Of a stretch of 64,000 nucleotides of DNA, positions 32,348 to 41,716 are shown in pieces. Source of the DNA: JAPXLN01 sp033809515 (GTDB lineage: Bacteria > Bacillota > Sulfobacillia > Fermentithermobacillales > Fermentithermobacillaceae); the NCBI GenBank assembly GCA_033809515.1, contig JAPXLN010000003.1, positions 60,000 to 123,999 of the forward strand. The letters run 5' to 3'. Under the pieces are notes generated by a model, which was not told the DNA's origin, did not search any database, and saw only the letters and a list, made by a program, of their open reading frames with translations. Position 1 is the first letter of the stretch; every line of letters starts with the position of its first letter. The translations under genes and the position numbers were made by a program.

Positions 32348-34358
32348 TCTTGCTCCTCGCAACCGGGCCTGACTTCAGCCTTTCTTCAAGTTCAAATATC
32401 ATATCCCGGAGAAGTGCCGCCCTTTCGAATTCAAGGTCCCGGGATGCCTGCTTCATCTCTTTACGCAGTTTCTCCACAAGAGAAGGAACAACCCTCAAGG
32501 GGACCTCCCGTATATCCTTATCTTCCCAATAGTACTCTCGTTGAGATTCTACCGGCTTCTGGGACTGTATTACGTCTCGTACGGCTTTTTCGACTGTGGC
32601 CGGTGTAATGTCGTAGCGGCTGTTGTAGTCTTCCTGTTTCTTCCTGCGCCTGTTGGTCTCCTCTATGGCCCTTCCCATGGAACCCGTAACTCCGTCTGCG
32701 TACATTATGACCCTGCCGTGAACGTTTCGTGCGGCGCGCCCAATAGTCTGTATAAGGGATGTCTCCGACCGCAGAAAGCCTTCCTTGTCCGCATCCAGAA
32801 TGCAAACAAGAGACACTTCAGGAAGGTCAAGGCCCTCCCTTAGCAGATTGATGCCTACAAGAACGTCAAACACGCCTAGACGGAGGTCCCGTACTATCTC
32901 CATACGTTCCAGGGTCTGGACTTCGGAATGCATGTAACGAACCTTTATCTTCCAGTCTCTCAAATACTCAGTAAGGTCTTCAGCCATCCGTTTTGTGAGA
33001 GTGGTAACCAGAACCCGCTCTTTTCGGGCTGTGACACGCCTAATCTCCTTAATCAGGTCGTCAACCTGATCCCTGGTAGGTCTGATCTCAACAACGGGGT
33101 CAACTAGCCCGGTAGGGCGGACTACCTGCTCAACCACACGACACCCTCGACCCATTTCATAGGGTCCGGGGGTTGCCGACACGTAGATCATCTGACCAAC
33201 CCTTTCTTCAAACTCCCCGAAGGTCAAGGGTCTGTTGTCAAAGGCTGAAGGCAACCTGAACCCGTACTCGACCAGGGTCTCCTTCCTTGAGCGGTCGCCG
33301 GCATACATGGCGCGAATCTGAGGTATGGTTACATGTGATTCGTCTATGATGACCAGAAAGTCGTCAGGAAAGAAGTCCAGGAGCGTATAAGGCGGTTGAC
33401 CCGGTTCTCTGCCGGTCAGATGTCTGGAGTAGTTCTCAATTCCCGGACAGTATCCGACCTCCCTGAGCATGTCAATGTCGTAACGGGTCCTTTGCTCAAG
33501 CCTGTATGCCTCAAGGATCTTGCCCTTATCCCGCAATTCCTTTAGCCGCTGCCCGAGCTCTGCCTCAATAGATGTAACGGCCATGGCCATCTTCTCATCT
33601 GTGGTAACGTAATGCCTGGCAGGATAGATGGCCACGTGGCTCCTCTCAGTAAGAGCTCTTCCTGTCAGGGGATCAAACTCCATAATCCGGTCTACTTCGT
33701 CTCCGAACAGCTCAACTCGAATGGCTCTGTCCTGGGAACCTGCAGGGTAGATCTCCACTGTATCGCCTCGAACACGAAAAGCTCCCCGTTGGAAGTCGAA
33801 ATCGTTCCTGACATACTGAATGTCCACCAGGCGTCGAAGCATCTCCTGCCTATCCTTCACCATGCCCTTTCTTAGAGACAGCACCAGGTTGCGATAATCC
33901 ACCGGAGATCCGAGACCAAATATGCAGGATACCGATGCAACCACCACCACATCTCTTCGTTCGAAAAGAGCGCAGGTTGCCGAGTGTCGAAGCTTGTCTA
34001 TCTCATCGTTAATAGATGCATCCTTCTCAATGTAGGTGTCAGAGTGGGGAACATACGCTTCAGGCTGGTAGTAGTCATAGTAGCTTACGAAATACTCAAC
34101 TGCGTTAGAGGGAAAGAAGGTCTTGAACTCAGAAGCTAGCTGAGCGGCAAGGGTCTTGTTATGGGATATGACCAGAGCCGGCCTCCCTACCCTTTCGATA
34201 ACGTTAGCTACAGTGAAAGTCTTGCCCGAACCGGTAACGCCAAGAAGAACTTGCCCGCTCTCATTGCTCTCAATGCCGTCAACCAGCGCATCGATTGCCT
34301 GTGGCTGGTCTCCTTTGGGAGTATACTCTGAATGAAGCTGAAATCCCTGCACTGGCAT
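32334..34358 (-). CDS. uvrB: Excinuclease ABC subunit B
   Basis: The helicase-like damage verifier. It has Walker A GVTGSGKTFTVA, the beta-hairpin region YYDYYQPEAYVPHSDTYIEKD, helicase motifs (LVTTLTKRMAEDL, INLLREGLDLPEV, QTIGRAARNVHG) and a C-terminal UVR domain (LEFERAALLRDMIFELEERL) that binds UvrC. The frame begins at ATG 34358, but the SD GCGGGGGA then lies only about 2 nt away; GTG 34352 would have a better distance (about 7 nt) and gives VQGFQLHSEY. First gene of the uvr operon. Confidence 0.97.
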   Translation of the reverse strand: MPVQGFQLHSEYTPKGDQPQAIDALVDGIESNESGQVLLGVTGSGKTFTVANVIERVGRPALVISHNKTLAAQLASEFKTFFPSNAVEYFVSYYDYYQPEAYVPHSDTYIEKDASINDEIDKLRHSATCALFERRDVVVVASVSCIFGLGSPVDYRNLVLSLRKGMVKDRQEMLRRLVDIQYVRNDFDFQRGAFRVRGDTVEIYPAGSQDRAIRVELFGDEVDRIMEFDPLTGRALTERSHVAIYPARHYVTTDEKMAMAVTSIEAELGQRLKELRDKGKILEAYRLEQRTRYDIDMLREVGYCPGIENYSRHLTGREPGQPPYTLLDFFPDDFLVIIDESHVTIPQIRAMYAGDRSRKETLVEYGFRLPSAFDNRPLTFGEFEERVGQMIYVSATPGPYEMGRGCRVVEQVVRPTGLVDPVVEIRPTRDQVDDLIKEIRRVTARKERVLVTTLTKRMAEDLTEYLRDWKIKVRYMHSEVQTLERMEIVRDLRLGVFDVLVGINLLREGLDLPEVSLVCILDADKEGFLRSETSLIQTIGRAARNVHGRVIMYADGVTGSMGRAIEETNRRRKKQEDYNSRYDITPATVEKAVRDVIQSQKPVESQREYYWEDKDIREVPLRVVPSLVEKLRKEMKQASRDLEFERAALLRDMIFELEERLKSGPVARSKNVEE

Positions 34359-34372
34359 TCCCCCGCCTGATC

Positions 34373-34400
34373 ATTATACAGCTGGGGGACAAAACAGCAA
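34373..34400 (-). promoter_or_regulatory. Promoter of the uvrB operon
   Basis: TATAAT at 34378-34373 on the minus strand is a perfect -10, with TTGCTG (34400-34395) 16 nt upstream as a weak -35. The leader would be short, under about 15 nt. Confidence 0.55.
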
Positions 34401-34416
34401 CCAAATGTTCTATATC

Positions 34417-35691
34417 TCAGCCCTTGATGCGACAAAATGCCTTTTTAAGGAAACCCACCAGAGGTCCCGCAGCGCCCGGGCCAGCCATCGGGTCGTCCCA
34501 TTTGTCCGGTATAGGAATGAGGCCGATTAGCTCGGATTCACGTGAAATCAGCACCTGGCGCAAAGAGGATTCCGTTTCTCCATCCTTTACACCATTACTG
34601 CTCCTCACCAACAGCAAGATATCACCTGGTTGATCCACAGCTTTAGCAAGGTCCTGCCTGTTTTCCAGGGGCACGCCCCGGGCTTCAAGGATAACGTCAC
34701 CGCTTTTTAGCCCTGCCTTAGCTGCAAGGCCATCCTGGAACACATCTAGGATGCCCACACCACAGCCCGGCGATCTATAGATAGGCGGATCTGACATCTC
34801 TCGCCTGGCTCCGAGCTTAATAACCACTTCGTGCGCCAGAGGAGAGAAAAGCGCTGCAACCCATGAAAACGCCGGGAGCCTGGATGCTATCACTGCAAAA
34901 ATCAGCAAAAGCACGCTGAACAAGAACAAATTCTTCGAAGTCTCTCGAGCTTTTTCCTTGGGCGTGCTTGACAACGCAAGATCCCCATAGCCAAGGGCCG
35001 CAACCACAGGCATCATGGCAAAAACGGGCGTGCCCGGAGCCGTCGTCTCTGCCGCTTTGATCAGCGGCCACCAATCAGGCAAGTGAATCACGCCGGGTAA
35101 GGCTGAGACATCAGGCACCCTGATCACGTACAGGGCCAACAGCGGAATGGGCCAGAACCGTTGCAGGTTAAAACCGCCCAGCGTATCCCCGCCCGCTCCG
35201 GCAAAATAGAGAGGAGTGGCGCACGAATGACCGCTCCACCTGATAAGGATAGATTCGGCTGCGTGAAGACACGCTACTAGCGCAGTAATAGCAGCTACAT
35301 TGATCTCAGGCCATCCAAATATTAGATAGCTCAAGCTCAGCAAGCCCCCGGAGTAGGAGAAACACAGAAACCGGGGGTGGATGAGAAACAACCCGAAAGC
35401 TACCGGAAGCAAATACCTGATCCCGGCGTCGCTGACGGTGACACCTACTATGACCATAAGCAAGCTTGCAATTAGACCTGCCACCAGTCCAAAAGCGATG
35501 GCAACTGCAGTGTGATATATAGCTTTGTTCTTAGCTCTTCCAAACAGTCTTTCCTCCAGAGACTGAACTCTCGAATACTGGGCTGCCACCAGAACCAGCA
35601 CCAAGAGGTATACAACGTCCAGGACAGGATTGGCAAAAATCGCCGGGTACGACCGGACAACAGCACCAAGCAACTCAAATAACGCTGTCAA
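34417..35691 (-). CDS. Multi-span membrane protein with C-terminal PDZ domain (MinJ-like)
   Basis: About eight hydrophobic spans (residues 15-290) precede a PDZ domain (GCGVGILDVFQDGLAAKAGLKSGDVILEARGVPL, about 310-380). This is the architecture of Bacillus MinJ, the bridge between DivIVA and MinD, whose gene also lies beside ctpB. Sequence identity to MinJ is not evident by eye, so the name rests on architecture and position. TTG 35691 overlaps the ctpB stop in a TTGA. Confidence 0.7.
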   Translation of the reverse strand: MTALFELLGAVVRSYPAIFANPVLDVVYLLVLVLVAAQYSRVQSLEERLFGRAKNKAIYHTAVAIAFGLVAGLIASLLMVIVGVTVSDAGIRYLLPVAFGLFLIHPRFLCFSYSGGLLSLSYLIFGWPEINVAAITALVACLHAAESILIRWSGHSCATPLYFAGAGGDTLGGFNLQRFWPIPLLALYVIRVPDVSALPGVIHLPDWWPLIKAAETTAPGTPVFAMMPVVAALGYGDLALSSTPKEKARETSKNLFLFSVLLLIFAVIASRLPAFSWVAALFSPLAHEVVIKLGARREMSDPPIYRSPGCGVGILDVFQDGLAAKAGLKSGDVILEARGVPLENRQDLAKAVDQPGDILLLVRSSNGVKDGETESSLRQVLISRESELIGLIPIPDKWDDPMAGPGAAGPLVGFLKKAFCRIKG

Positions 35692-36827
35692 AGCCCTGCC
35701 CCTTTCTGCTCAAGACCTCCGGAAACCGCCGCTCTTGCCAAATCCCAGGCCTTCTCAAGCTGTTCCTTGTCGCCTTCTACGGTAACATCGGGATCCAAAC
35801 CCTTACCGTTAATCTGTCTGCCGCCTGGTGTAAGGTATTCAGCCGTGGTTACCTTCACCACTGAACCGTCCTTAAGAAAAAACGCCCCTTGCACCAGTCC
35901 TTTTCCAAAAGTAGTCTGCCCTACCAAGACACCTGCGCCTCTGTCCTGGATGGCGCCCGCAAGGATCTCGGAAGCGCTGGCGCTTCCGGCGTTGACAAGC
36001 ACAAACAGAGGCAAATCCAGACCGGTTCCGGTCGTAGAGAAGGTCTTGTCAGGTTCAGACTTGTAACGAAGGGTCACAACAGGCCCCTTAGGAACCAAAA
36101 GCTCAGCGATCATAAGACACTGCTCGAGGTACCCTCCCCCATTGTACCGGAGATCAAGGATGATAGCTTCTGCACCCTGCTTCCGGAGATCCTGAAGGGC
36201 AGCGGTAGTTTCAGTTGCTGAGTGCTCATTGAAACTCATCAATGCCAAGTGCCCTATATTTTCATCCAGCATAGAGTAATCCACTGCAGGAACGGTAATC
36301 TGCGCCCGGGTAATGGTAACGTCAAATGCCTGGTTACCTCGGAGAATCGTTAACGTTACGCTGGTGCCCTCGGGTCCTCTTATGAGAAGAGCTGCCTTGT
36401 CGCTGCTGTTAATGGACTCTCCATCAACCCTGAGGATGACGTCCTTGGCCTTTAGACCTGCCGCTTCTGCAGGAGTTCCTCTCATGGGCTTGGCTAGCAC
36501 AACCTGGCCGTCTTGAACGCCGATAATAATCCCTGTTCCGGAGTACTCTCCGGATGCCCTGATCTGGAATTCCTCCCATTCCCTTTTGTCCATGTATACA
36601 GAGTAGGGATCGCCCAGAGAAGCCACAACTCCCCTGGCTGCACCCTCAAAGAGGGCATCACTGTCTACGGGTTTGTAAAAGCTCTTATCAAGAAGCCTGA
36701 CAACTCCGAGAACCTTGCCCACCGGCCCCCTGGTGGAAACCACGAAAAACGTAAGTCCGCTGGCCAGGAGGGCAGTAACCAGGACTGAAGCAACGACCAT
36801 GAAAGCAGACTTTCTCCTGGATATCAT
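35688..36827 (-). CDS. ctpB: S41-family C-terminal processing protease (CtpA/CtpB type)
   Basis: A secreted or membrane-anchored serine protease. It has an N-terminal span (SAFMVVASVLVTALLASGLTFFVV), a PDZ domain (GIIIGVQDGQVVLAKPMRGTPAEAAGLKAKDVIL) and the S41 Ser/Lys catalytic dyad (NAGSASASEILAGAI and QTTFGKGLVQGA). CtpB in Bacillus cuts SpoIVFA during sporulation; whether this organism sporulates is not shown here. ATG 36827 (SD GGAGG about 10 nt) is preferred to GTG 36854. It follows the M23 hydrolase gene and is coupled to the MinJ-like gene. Confidence 0.93.
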   Translation of the reverse strand: MISRRKSAFMVVASVLVTALLASGLTFFVVSTRGPVGKVLGVVRLLDKSFYKPVDSDALFEGAARGVVASLGDPYSVYMDKREWEEFQIRASGEYSGTGIIIGVQDGQVVLAKPMRGTPAEAAGLKAKDVILRVDGESINSSDKAALLIRGPEGTSVTLTILRGNQAFDVTITRAQITVPAVDYSMLDENIGHLALMSFNEHSATETTAALQDLRKQGAEAIILDLRYNGGGYLEQCLMIAELLVPKGPVVTLRYKSEPDKTFSTTGTGLDLPLFVLVNAGSASASEILAGAIQDRGAGVLVGQTTFGKGLVQGAFFLKDGSVVKVTTAEYLTPGGRQINGKGLDPDVTVEGDKEQLEKAWDLARAAVSGGLEQKGAGL

Positions 36828-36936
36828 CAGAAGGACTTCCTCCTCCCGGTCCACCCGGAATTTTCATAAGCATTGGCTGTCTTCTACGTTTCTATTCAGT
36901 CTAGCATATTTCAATGAGGATTAGCCAACAGCCCCT

Positions 36937-38088
36937 CTACGGCAACCAATTAAGCGGGTCGTCAGTAGAACCGTTCACGCGCACCTCGAAGTGAAGATGC
37001 GGACCTGTAGATATGCCTGTGCTTCCAACGTAGGCTATGACGTCGCCTTTGAGCACCTCCTGGCCCTTTTTCACGGCAAGGCTCTTGCAGTGGGCATACA
37101 AAGTCGAAATGCCGCCGCCATGGTCCAGGATAACGCAATTGCCGTAACCGCCGTTTTCCCCCGCCATGATGACGGTACCGTCCTCAGCGGCCCTTATGGA
37201 AGTGCCGCTGTTAGCCGCGTAGTCAAGGCCTGCATGAAACTTGTTCCTACCCAGAAGAGGGTGCCACCTCCACCCGTACTTATCGGAAATCCATCCTCCT
37301 GTAACCGGCCATATCATGGAAAGCTTATCCTTTTTCACTCTTCCGGTCTGAGCCTGGAGATCCCTTATCTCCTTCTCCAGAGCTCTAGACTGCCTCTCCA
37401 TTTCGTCCAGTGCCTGCTCAAGTTTGGCGCGGTCCTGCTGCAGCTGGGTCAGGTACCTTTCCCTATCCATGCTGCGTGAAGTCACTTCTTGACGCTTCTG
37501 TTCCTGCGTCTGCTTTGCACGTGACAATTCCGTAAGGCTCTCTTCCAGCGAATCTTTCTTGGTCAGCAACTCATTCTTACCTGTTGTATACTCATCTATC
37601 AGCTGCGAATCTTGTTGTGCAATTTCTTTCAGATAGTGAAGTCTGGCGAGAAACTCAGACAGACTTCCTGACGATAGCAAAACCTCCAGATAAGAGACGG
37701 TTCCCGCCTTGTACATGCTTGTGAGCCTGGCTTCAAATGCACTCTTTTGCCTGTCCAGTTTCTCCTCAATAGCGGCAATCTCTTGTCTGGTACGCACTAT
37801 TTGATCGCCAAAATATGAGATGCGGGCGTATATGTACGCAAGCTCTTTCTCGGCCAGGGTTAGCTCCCTTTCAAGCCTCTGCAGCTCAGCGGTAACAGAT
37901 GCTTCCGTCTTCTTCTTAGAACCCAGCTGTGATTTATAGGTCTGGATTTCCTTTTCAAGTTTTTCTAGTTCTGTCCACTTTTCGTCCAGGGCATCTGCCC
38001 TGCACACAGAACGGGATGGAGTCAGCATTGATGCTATTACCATCACGCATATGAGGGTCGCCCAAATGGACCCGGGGTTCCTTTTCAT
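36937..38088 (-). CDS. Murein hydrolase activator / M23 peptidase with coiled coil (EnvC/PcsB-like)
   Basis: A signal peptide (about residues 1-30, WATLICVMVIASML...SRA) is followed by a long coiled coil (35-250, rich in Leu, Glu, Lys and Gln). The LytM/M23 domain comes last, with RNKFHAGLDYAA, ILDHGGGISTLYAHC and GPHLHFEVRVNG. The zinc ligands (HxxxD, HxH) are all present, so it may be an active endopeptidase rather than a degenerate activator. Directly downstream of ftsE-ftsX, it is the likely partner opened by FtsX at the division site. Confidence 0.93.
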   Translation of the reverse strand: MKRNPGSIWATLICVMVIASMLTPSRSVCRADALDEKWTELEKLEKEIQTYKSQLGSKKKTEASVTAELQRLERELTLAEKELAYIYARISYFGDQIVRTRQEIAAIEEKLDRQKSAFEARLTSMYKAGTVSYLEVLLSSGSLSEFLARLHYLKEIAQQDSQLIDEYTTGKNELLTKKDSLEESLTELSRAKQTQEQKRQEVTSRSMDRERYLTQLQQDRAKLEQALDEMERQSRALEKEIRDLQAQTGRVKKDKLSMIWPVTGGWISDKYGWRWHPLLGRNKFHAGLDYAANSGTSIRAAEDGTVIMAGENGGYGNCVILDHGGGISTLYAHCKSLAVKKGQEVLKGDVIAYVGSTGISTGPHLHFEVRVNGSTDDPLNWLP

Positions 38089-38128
38089 CGCAATCTCCCC
38101 TTGTTCATGAAGTCTAGGTCTCTTTCGG

Positions 38129-39019
38129 CTAGACCCTAAGGTGGCGCCGCAACGAGGCAGCCGATCCGAATACCCCTACAACTACACCGGTCGCCAGAAG
38201 GACTGCCAGCATGTCTCCAGCCATCTTGGCGGTCAAACTCAGGACCGGAAGGAAAGGCAAGGATGCGTTAACAGCCCTTGACACCCAGGTATAAAGGCCC
38301 GTACACAGGCATGTCCCTGTGACTCCGCCGGTAATCCCAAACACAATGCCTTCCAGTATGAAAGGGCCCAGGACGAAGTCATCAGTAGCGCCAACCAGCT
38401 TCATAATCGCGATTTCGTGTCTTCTGGAATCAATGGTAAGCCTGATGGAGTTGCCTATCATCATGATCGCAGCAGCTCCCACAACGCCCACTCCGCCCAG
38501 GGACACAAGCTGCACCACTCGGCCCAGGGATGCAAGGCGCCTTGCCGCCTCCTCTTGATATATGACCTCCTCGACGATGCCGATTTTCTTTATCTCCTCC
38601 ACAATAGATGGAATCTCTGCCACATTTGATGTACGCGCCCTGATGCTTGCCGGAAGCAGATCGTCTCCTTCCAGAGCATCCAACACGTGAGCTTTGTCCT
38701 GAAACATGCCCTTAAGCTCTTCAAAAGCGTCTTTTTTGCTGACATACTTGACATCCGCTACTCCGGGAATCTCCTTAACCTGTTCGACAGCCCCGGTTAC
38801 GTCTCTGTCAGGAGCATCTCGCTTGATATACGCCTGAATCTCCATTTCTTCATGGACCACCGACAGCACAAAGGACATGTTCATGTTTATGATAAAAGCA
38901 ACCCCCAGAAGGAATAGCGCCAGGCCTGTAGTCAAACACGACATGACCGATGATAGCTTGTTTCGTGAAATGCTCTTCCAGGTTTCGCTCATCAGGTAGC
39001 TACCTAAAGAAAACCTCAA
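38129..39019 (-). CDS. ftsX: Cell division protein FtsX
   Basis: Four membrane spans with a large extracytoplasmic domain between the first two (about residues 45-165), which in this family contacts the peptidoglycan hydrolase. The N-terminus RFSLGSYLMSETWKSISRN matches the family. TTG 39019 overlaps the ftsE stop; ATG 38992 with AGGTAG is an alternative but would cut the conserved N-terminus. FtsEX couples ATP hydrolysis to murein hydrolase activation at the septum. Confidence 0.95.
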   Translation of the reverse strand: MRFSLGSYLMSETWKSISRNKLSSVMSCLTTGLALFLLGVAFIINMNMSFVLSVVHEEMEIQAYIKRDAPDRDVTGAVEQVKEIPGVADVKYVSKKDAFEELKGMFQDKAHVLDALEGDDLLPASIRARTSNVAEIPSIVEEIKKIGIVEEVIYQEEAARRLASLGRVVQLVSLGGVGVVGAAAIMMIGNSIRLTIDSRRHEIAIMKLVGATDDFVLGPFILEGIVFGITGGVTGTCLCTGLYTWVSRAVNASLPFLPVLSLTAKMAGDMLAVLLATGVVVGVFGSAASLRRHLRV

Positions 39020-39705
39020 AAGCCATACGCTCCCCTCCGGACATCCCTCACTACACGGCCTTCTCTGAACTCAATCACTCTTTTCCTCATTGAGTCTACG
39101 ATCTGCTTGGCGTGAGTCGCAACGACAACTGTCGTGCCATAAAGGTTAGCTCTCTCAATCAGCCTGAAAATCTCCATAGACGTCTCAGGATCGAGGTTTC
39201 CCGAGGGCTCGTCCGCAAGTAAGATATCAGGATTTCTTACAAGCGCCCGCGCAATGGCAACCCTCTGCTGCTCGCCTCCGGAAAGCTCCTGAGGGTAAGC
39301 ATCTTCCCGGTCTTTCAGTCCTACCATAGAGAGGACCTGCAGAACACTTCTGCCGAAATCACGACCCCTTCCCCCTGTAACCCGAAGGGCAAAAGCTACG
39401 TTCTCAGCCACTGTTCTGTCTTCCAGCAGTTTGTAGTCCTGAAAGACTACTCCTATCCTCCGGCGAAAATACGGGACCTCACGCCTGGTCATCCGGCCTA
39501 AGTCCTTTCCTGCGACCATTACCTGCCCTTGTGTAGGCATCTCTTCACGGTAGAGAAGCTTTATTAGCGTGGACTTGCCTGCGCCGCTAGGGCCCACCAC
39601 GAAAATGAACTCGCCTCTTCTTATCTGGAGCGTCACGCCATTTAAGGCCATGACACCGTTACCGTACGTCTTAGCTACTTCGTTTAAAGAAATCAACAAA
39701 TTCAC
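39016..39705 (-). CDS. ftsE: Cell division ATP-binding protein FtsE
   Basis: ABC ATPase with Walker A VGPSGAGKSTL, Q-loop VFQDYKLL, signature LSGGEQQRVAIARAL and Walker B ILLADEPSGNLDP; 229 residues is normal. GTG 39705 opens the frame, while TTG 39696 has the better SD distance (AGGTG, 6 nt) and yields MISLNEVAKTY, the typical FtsE start. First gene of ftsE-ftsX-M23-ctpB-minJ-like. No strong promoter is seen in the 113 bp upstream. Confidence 0.96.
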   Translation of the reverse strand: MNLLISLNEVAKTYGNGVMALNGVTLQIRRGEFIFVVGPSGAGKSTLIKLLYREEMPTQGQVMVAGKDLGRMTRREVPYFRRRIGVVFQDYKLLEDRTVAENVAFALRVTGGRGRDFGRSVLQVLSMVGLKDREDAYPQELSGGEQQRVAIARALVRNPDILLADEPSGNLDPETSMEIFRLIERANLYGTTVVVATHAKQIVDSMRKRVIEFREGRVVRDVRRGAYGF

Positions 39706-39818
39706 CTGCCGGGTGTAAATGGAAAATCAGTCGCCTCCCCCAGTATTTCGACACGATTTGAGGCAATCCTGTTTCGTTCCGCTGATGGAATTACTTGCCA
39801 CTTAGCAGCCGTCGCCTT

Positions 39819-40796
39819 TTACTCTTTTTGCCCAAGCGCCCTGGTTGCAAGGGTGACAAGACCCTCAGACGTCAAGTTGTGCAGCTTTAGCAGATCAGAA
39901 GCGCTTCCCGATTCCCCAAAGGAATCATTCACTCCAAGCCTGAAAACCGGCACAGGGTGAAGTCCGGCCAAATACTCACAGACAGCGCCTCCAAGGCCTC
40001 CCATCACGCTATGTTCTTCGGCGGTGACTATGACCCGGCTTCGCCTGGCAATGGCAAGCAAGAGATCCTCATCAAGGGGTTTGACCGAAGCAAAGTCTGC
40101 AACAAGGCATGAGACTTCGTCCCCCTCAAGTATGCGGGCTGCCTCAAGGCATGCTTCCACCATAATCCCGCACCCGATGAACGCTACATCGAAAACAGAC
40201 CGGTTCCTGTCGAGCCTTAAGCTCTCCGATCCGCCGGAAGGCCACAGGACGCTACCTTTGCCTATCTCAAAATGTGCGCCTTCAGGCGTGACAGAGGAAA
40301 CCGCCTCCCGTCCCAGGCGTATGTAGACAGGACCATCATGTGAGGCAGCGGCCCTGACCGCCTGGCGGGTCTGCCCGGCATCACATGGAACTATCACCGT
40401 CATGTTAGGCAGTACTCTCATGAGGGCAATATCCTCCAGAGCCTGGTGGGATGCACCGTCAGGTCCCACCGTCAGACCGCCGTGAGTTGCTACTATCTTC
40501 ACACCGAACCGTGGGTAAGCTATAGACTGGCGAATCTGGTCGTAGGTTCTCCCTGTGGCAAAAACCGCAAATGTCGATACAAAAGGGATTTTGCCTGATT
40601 GAGCAAGGCCTGCAGCTATGCCCATCATGTCAGCTTCAGCTATTCCGACGTTGAAAAACCTGTCCGGAAATGCCCTGGCAAACTTCGCCGTCTTGGTGGA
40701 TCCTGAAAGGTCAGCGTCAAGCACTACTATAGAGGAGTTGTCCCGTCCAAGCTCCACAAGCTCATCACCGTACGCTTCCCTGGTTGCTACCTTCAT
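39819..40796 (-). CDS. tktB: Transketolase, C-terminal subunit
   Basis: The pyrimidine-binding and C-terminal domains of transketolase as a separate protein. The catalytic Glu is in NVGIAEADMMGIAAGLA, with TVGPDGASHQALEDIALMR and VTAEEHSVMGGLGGAV also typical. With the upstream subunit it transfers C2 units in the non-oxidative pentose phosphate pathway. ATG 40796 overlaps the partner's stop in an ATGA and has GAGAGGTG 6 nt upstream; the frame opens at GTG 40805. Split transketolases are common in anaerobic Bacillota. Confidence 0.93.
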   Translation of the reverse strand: MKVATREAYGDELVELGRDNSSIVVLDADLSGSTKTAKFARAFPDRFFNVGIAEADMMGIAAGLAQSGKIPFVSTFAVFATGRTYDQIRQSIAYPRFGVKIVATHGGLTVGPDGASHQALEDIALMRVLPNMTVIVPCDAGQTRQAVRAAASHDGPVYIRLGREAVSSVTPEGAHFEIGKGSVLWPSGGSESLRLDRNRSVFDVAFIGCGIMVEACLEAARILEGDEVSCLVADFASVKPLDEDLLLAIARRSRVIVTAEEHSVMGGLGGAVCEYLAGLHPVPVFRLGVNDSFGESGSASDLLKLHNLTSEGLVTLATRALGQKE

Positions 40797-41716
40797 TGCT
40801 GACACCTCTCAGTTGCTGTTGGTATTGCTGAGGCAGTTCCGGTCAGCTCAAGCAGGGCTTTTTGCAGTTCCTCTCCCTTGGGAGCTTTGCCATGCCACCC
40901 GGCAACGCCTTCCATAAAGCTAACTCCCCTGCCCTTTATGGTCTTGGCAATCAAAGCCAGGGGCTTTCCTTCCGGCGGCAAGGCGCTAAGAGCTGTGAGC
41001 AGCTCCTCTACGTTGTGACCGTCTACTACTTGAACATGCCATCCAAAAGCTCGGAACTTTTCTGCAAGGGGTTCAAGAGACATGACGTGTGCAACAGGCC
41101 CGTCTATCTGCAATCCGTTACAGTCAACCACCGCAACCAAATTGTCCAGCCTGTAGTGACTTGCAGACATTGCAGCCTCCCATACCTGCCCCTCTTGACA
41201 CTCACCATCGCCCAGGAGCGCAAACGTGCGGTACATCCTCTTGTCGAGTCTGCCTGCCAACGCCATCCCAACAGCTATTGAGAGCCCCTGCCCCAGGGAC
41301 CCGGTTGAGACTTCCACGCCCGGAGTTTTCCTGCAATCGGGGTGCCCCTGAAGCGCAGATCCAAGTTGCCTCAGGGAACCTAGATCATGGTCGAAAAAGC
41401 CCTTCTCCCACAGAGCTGCATAAAGGACAGGAGCTGCATGGCCCTTTGACAGTACGAACCTGTCTCTGTCGGGCCACTTAGGGTTGGATGGGTCCACCTT
41501 TAACACATTGCCAAAGTAAAGCGCAGCTACTATGTCTGCACAGGAAAGGGAGCCGCCGGGATGACCGGAGCCTGCCTTTCCGACCATTTCAATAACGTGG
41601 CGTCTCAGCACCCTAGCCTTATCTTCAACCGTCCTCACAAGGTCTCCTGGGTTCTCTAACCTGGCCGGGAACGCCCGGCAAGACCTTGCTTCACGGGAGG
41701 TATCCAAGATCATCAT
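40793..41716 (-). CDS. tktA: Transketolase, N-terminal (TPP-binding) subunit
   Basis: The TPP motif GDGECQEGQVWEA...VAVVDCNG is intact, as are GKAGSGHPGGSLSCADIV and SKGHAAPVLYAAL. ATG 41716 is chosen (AAAGGAAG just upstream; ATG 41713 is equally possible), which removes about 27 unsupported residues of the frame open to 41797. The start lies inside the 3' end of the tagA-like gene (26 bp overlap), so the two are coupled although their pathways differ. Confidence 0.93.
   Translation of the reverse strand: MMILDTSREARSCRAFPARLENPGDLVRTVEDKARVLRRHVIEMVGKAGSGHPGGSLSCADIVAALYFGNVLKVDPSNPKWPDRDRFVLSKGHAAPVLYAALWEKGFFDHDLGSLRQLGSALQGHPDCRKTPGVEVSTGSLGQGLSIAVGMALAGRLDKRMYRTFALLGDGECQEGQVWEAAMSASHYRLDNLVAVVDCNGLQIDGPVAHVMSLEPLAEKFRAFGWHVQVVDGHNVEELLTALSALPPEGKPLALIAKTIKGRGVSFMEGVAGWHGKAPKGEELQKALLELTGTASAIPTATERCQQ

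Noticed and set aside
34395..34412. Possible LexA box before uvrB (GAACATTTGGTTGC on the minus strand)
   Set aside because: The half-sites are separated by five rather than four bases and the second half is imperfect, so it does not fit GAAC-N4-GTTC.
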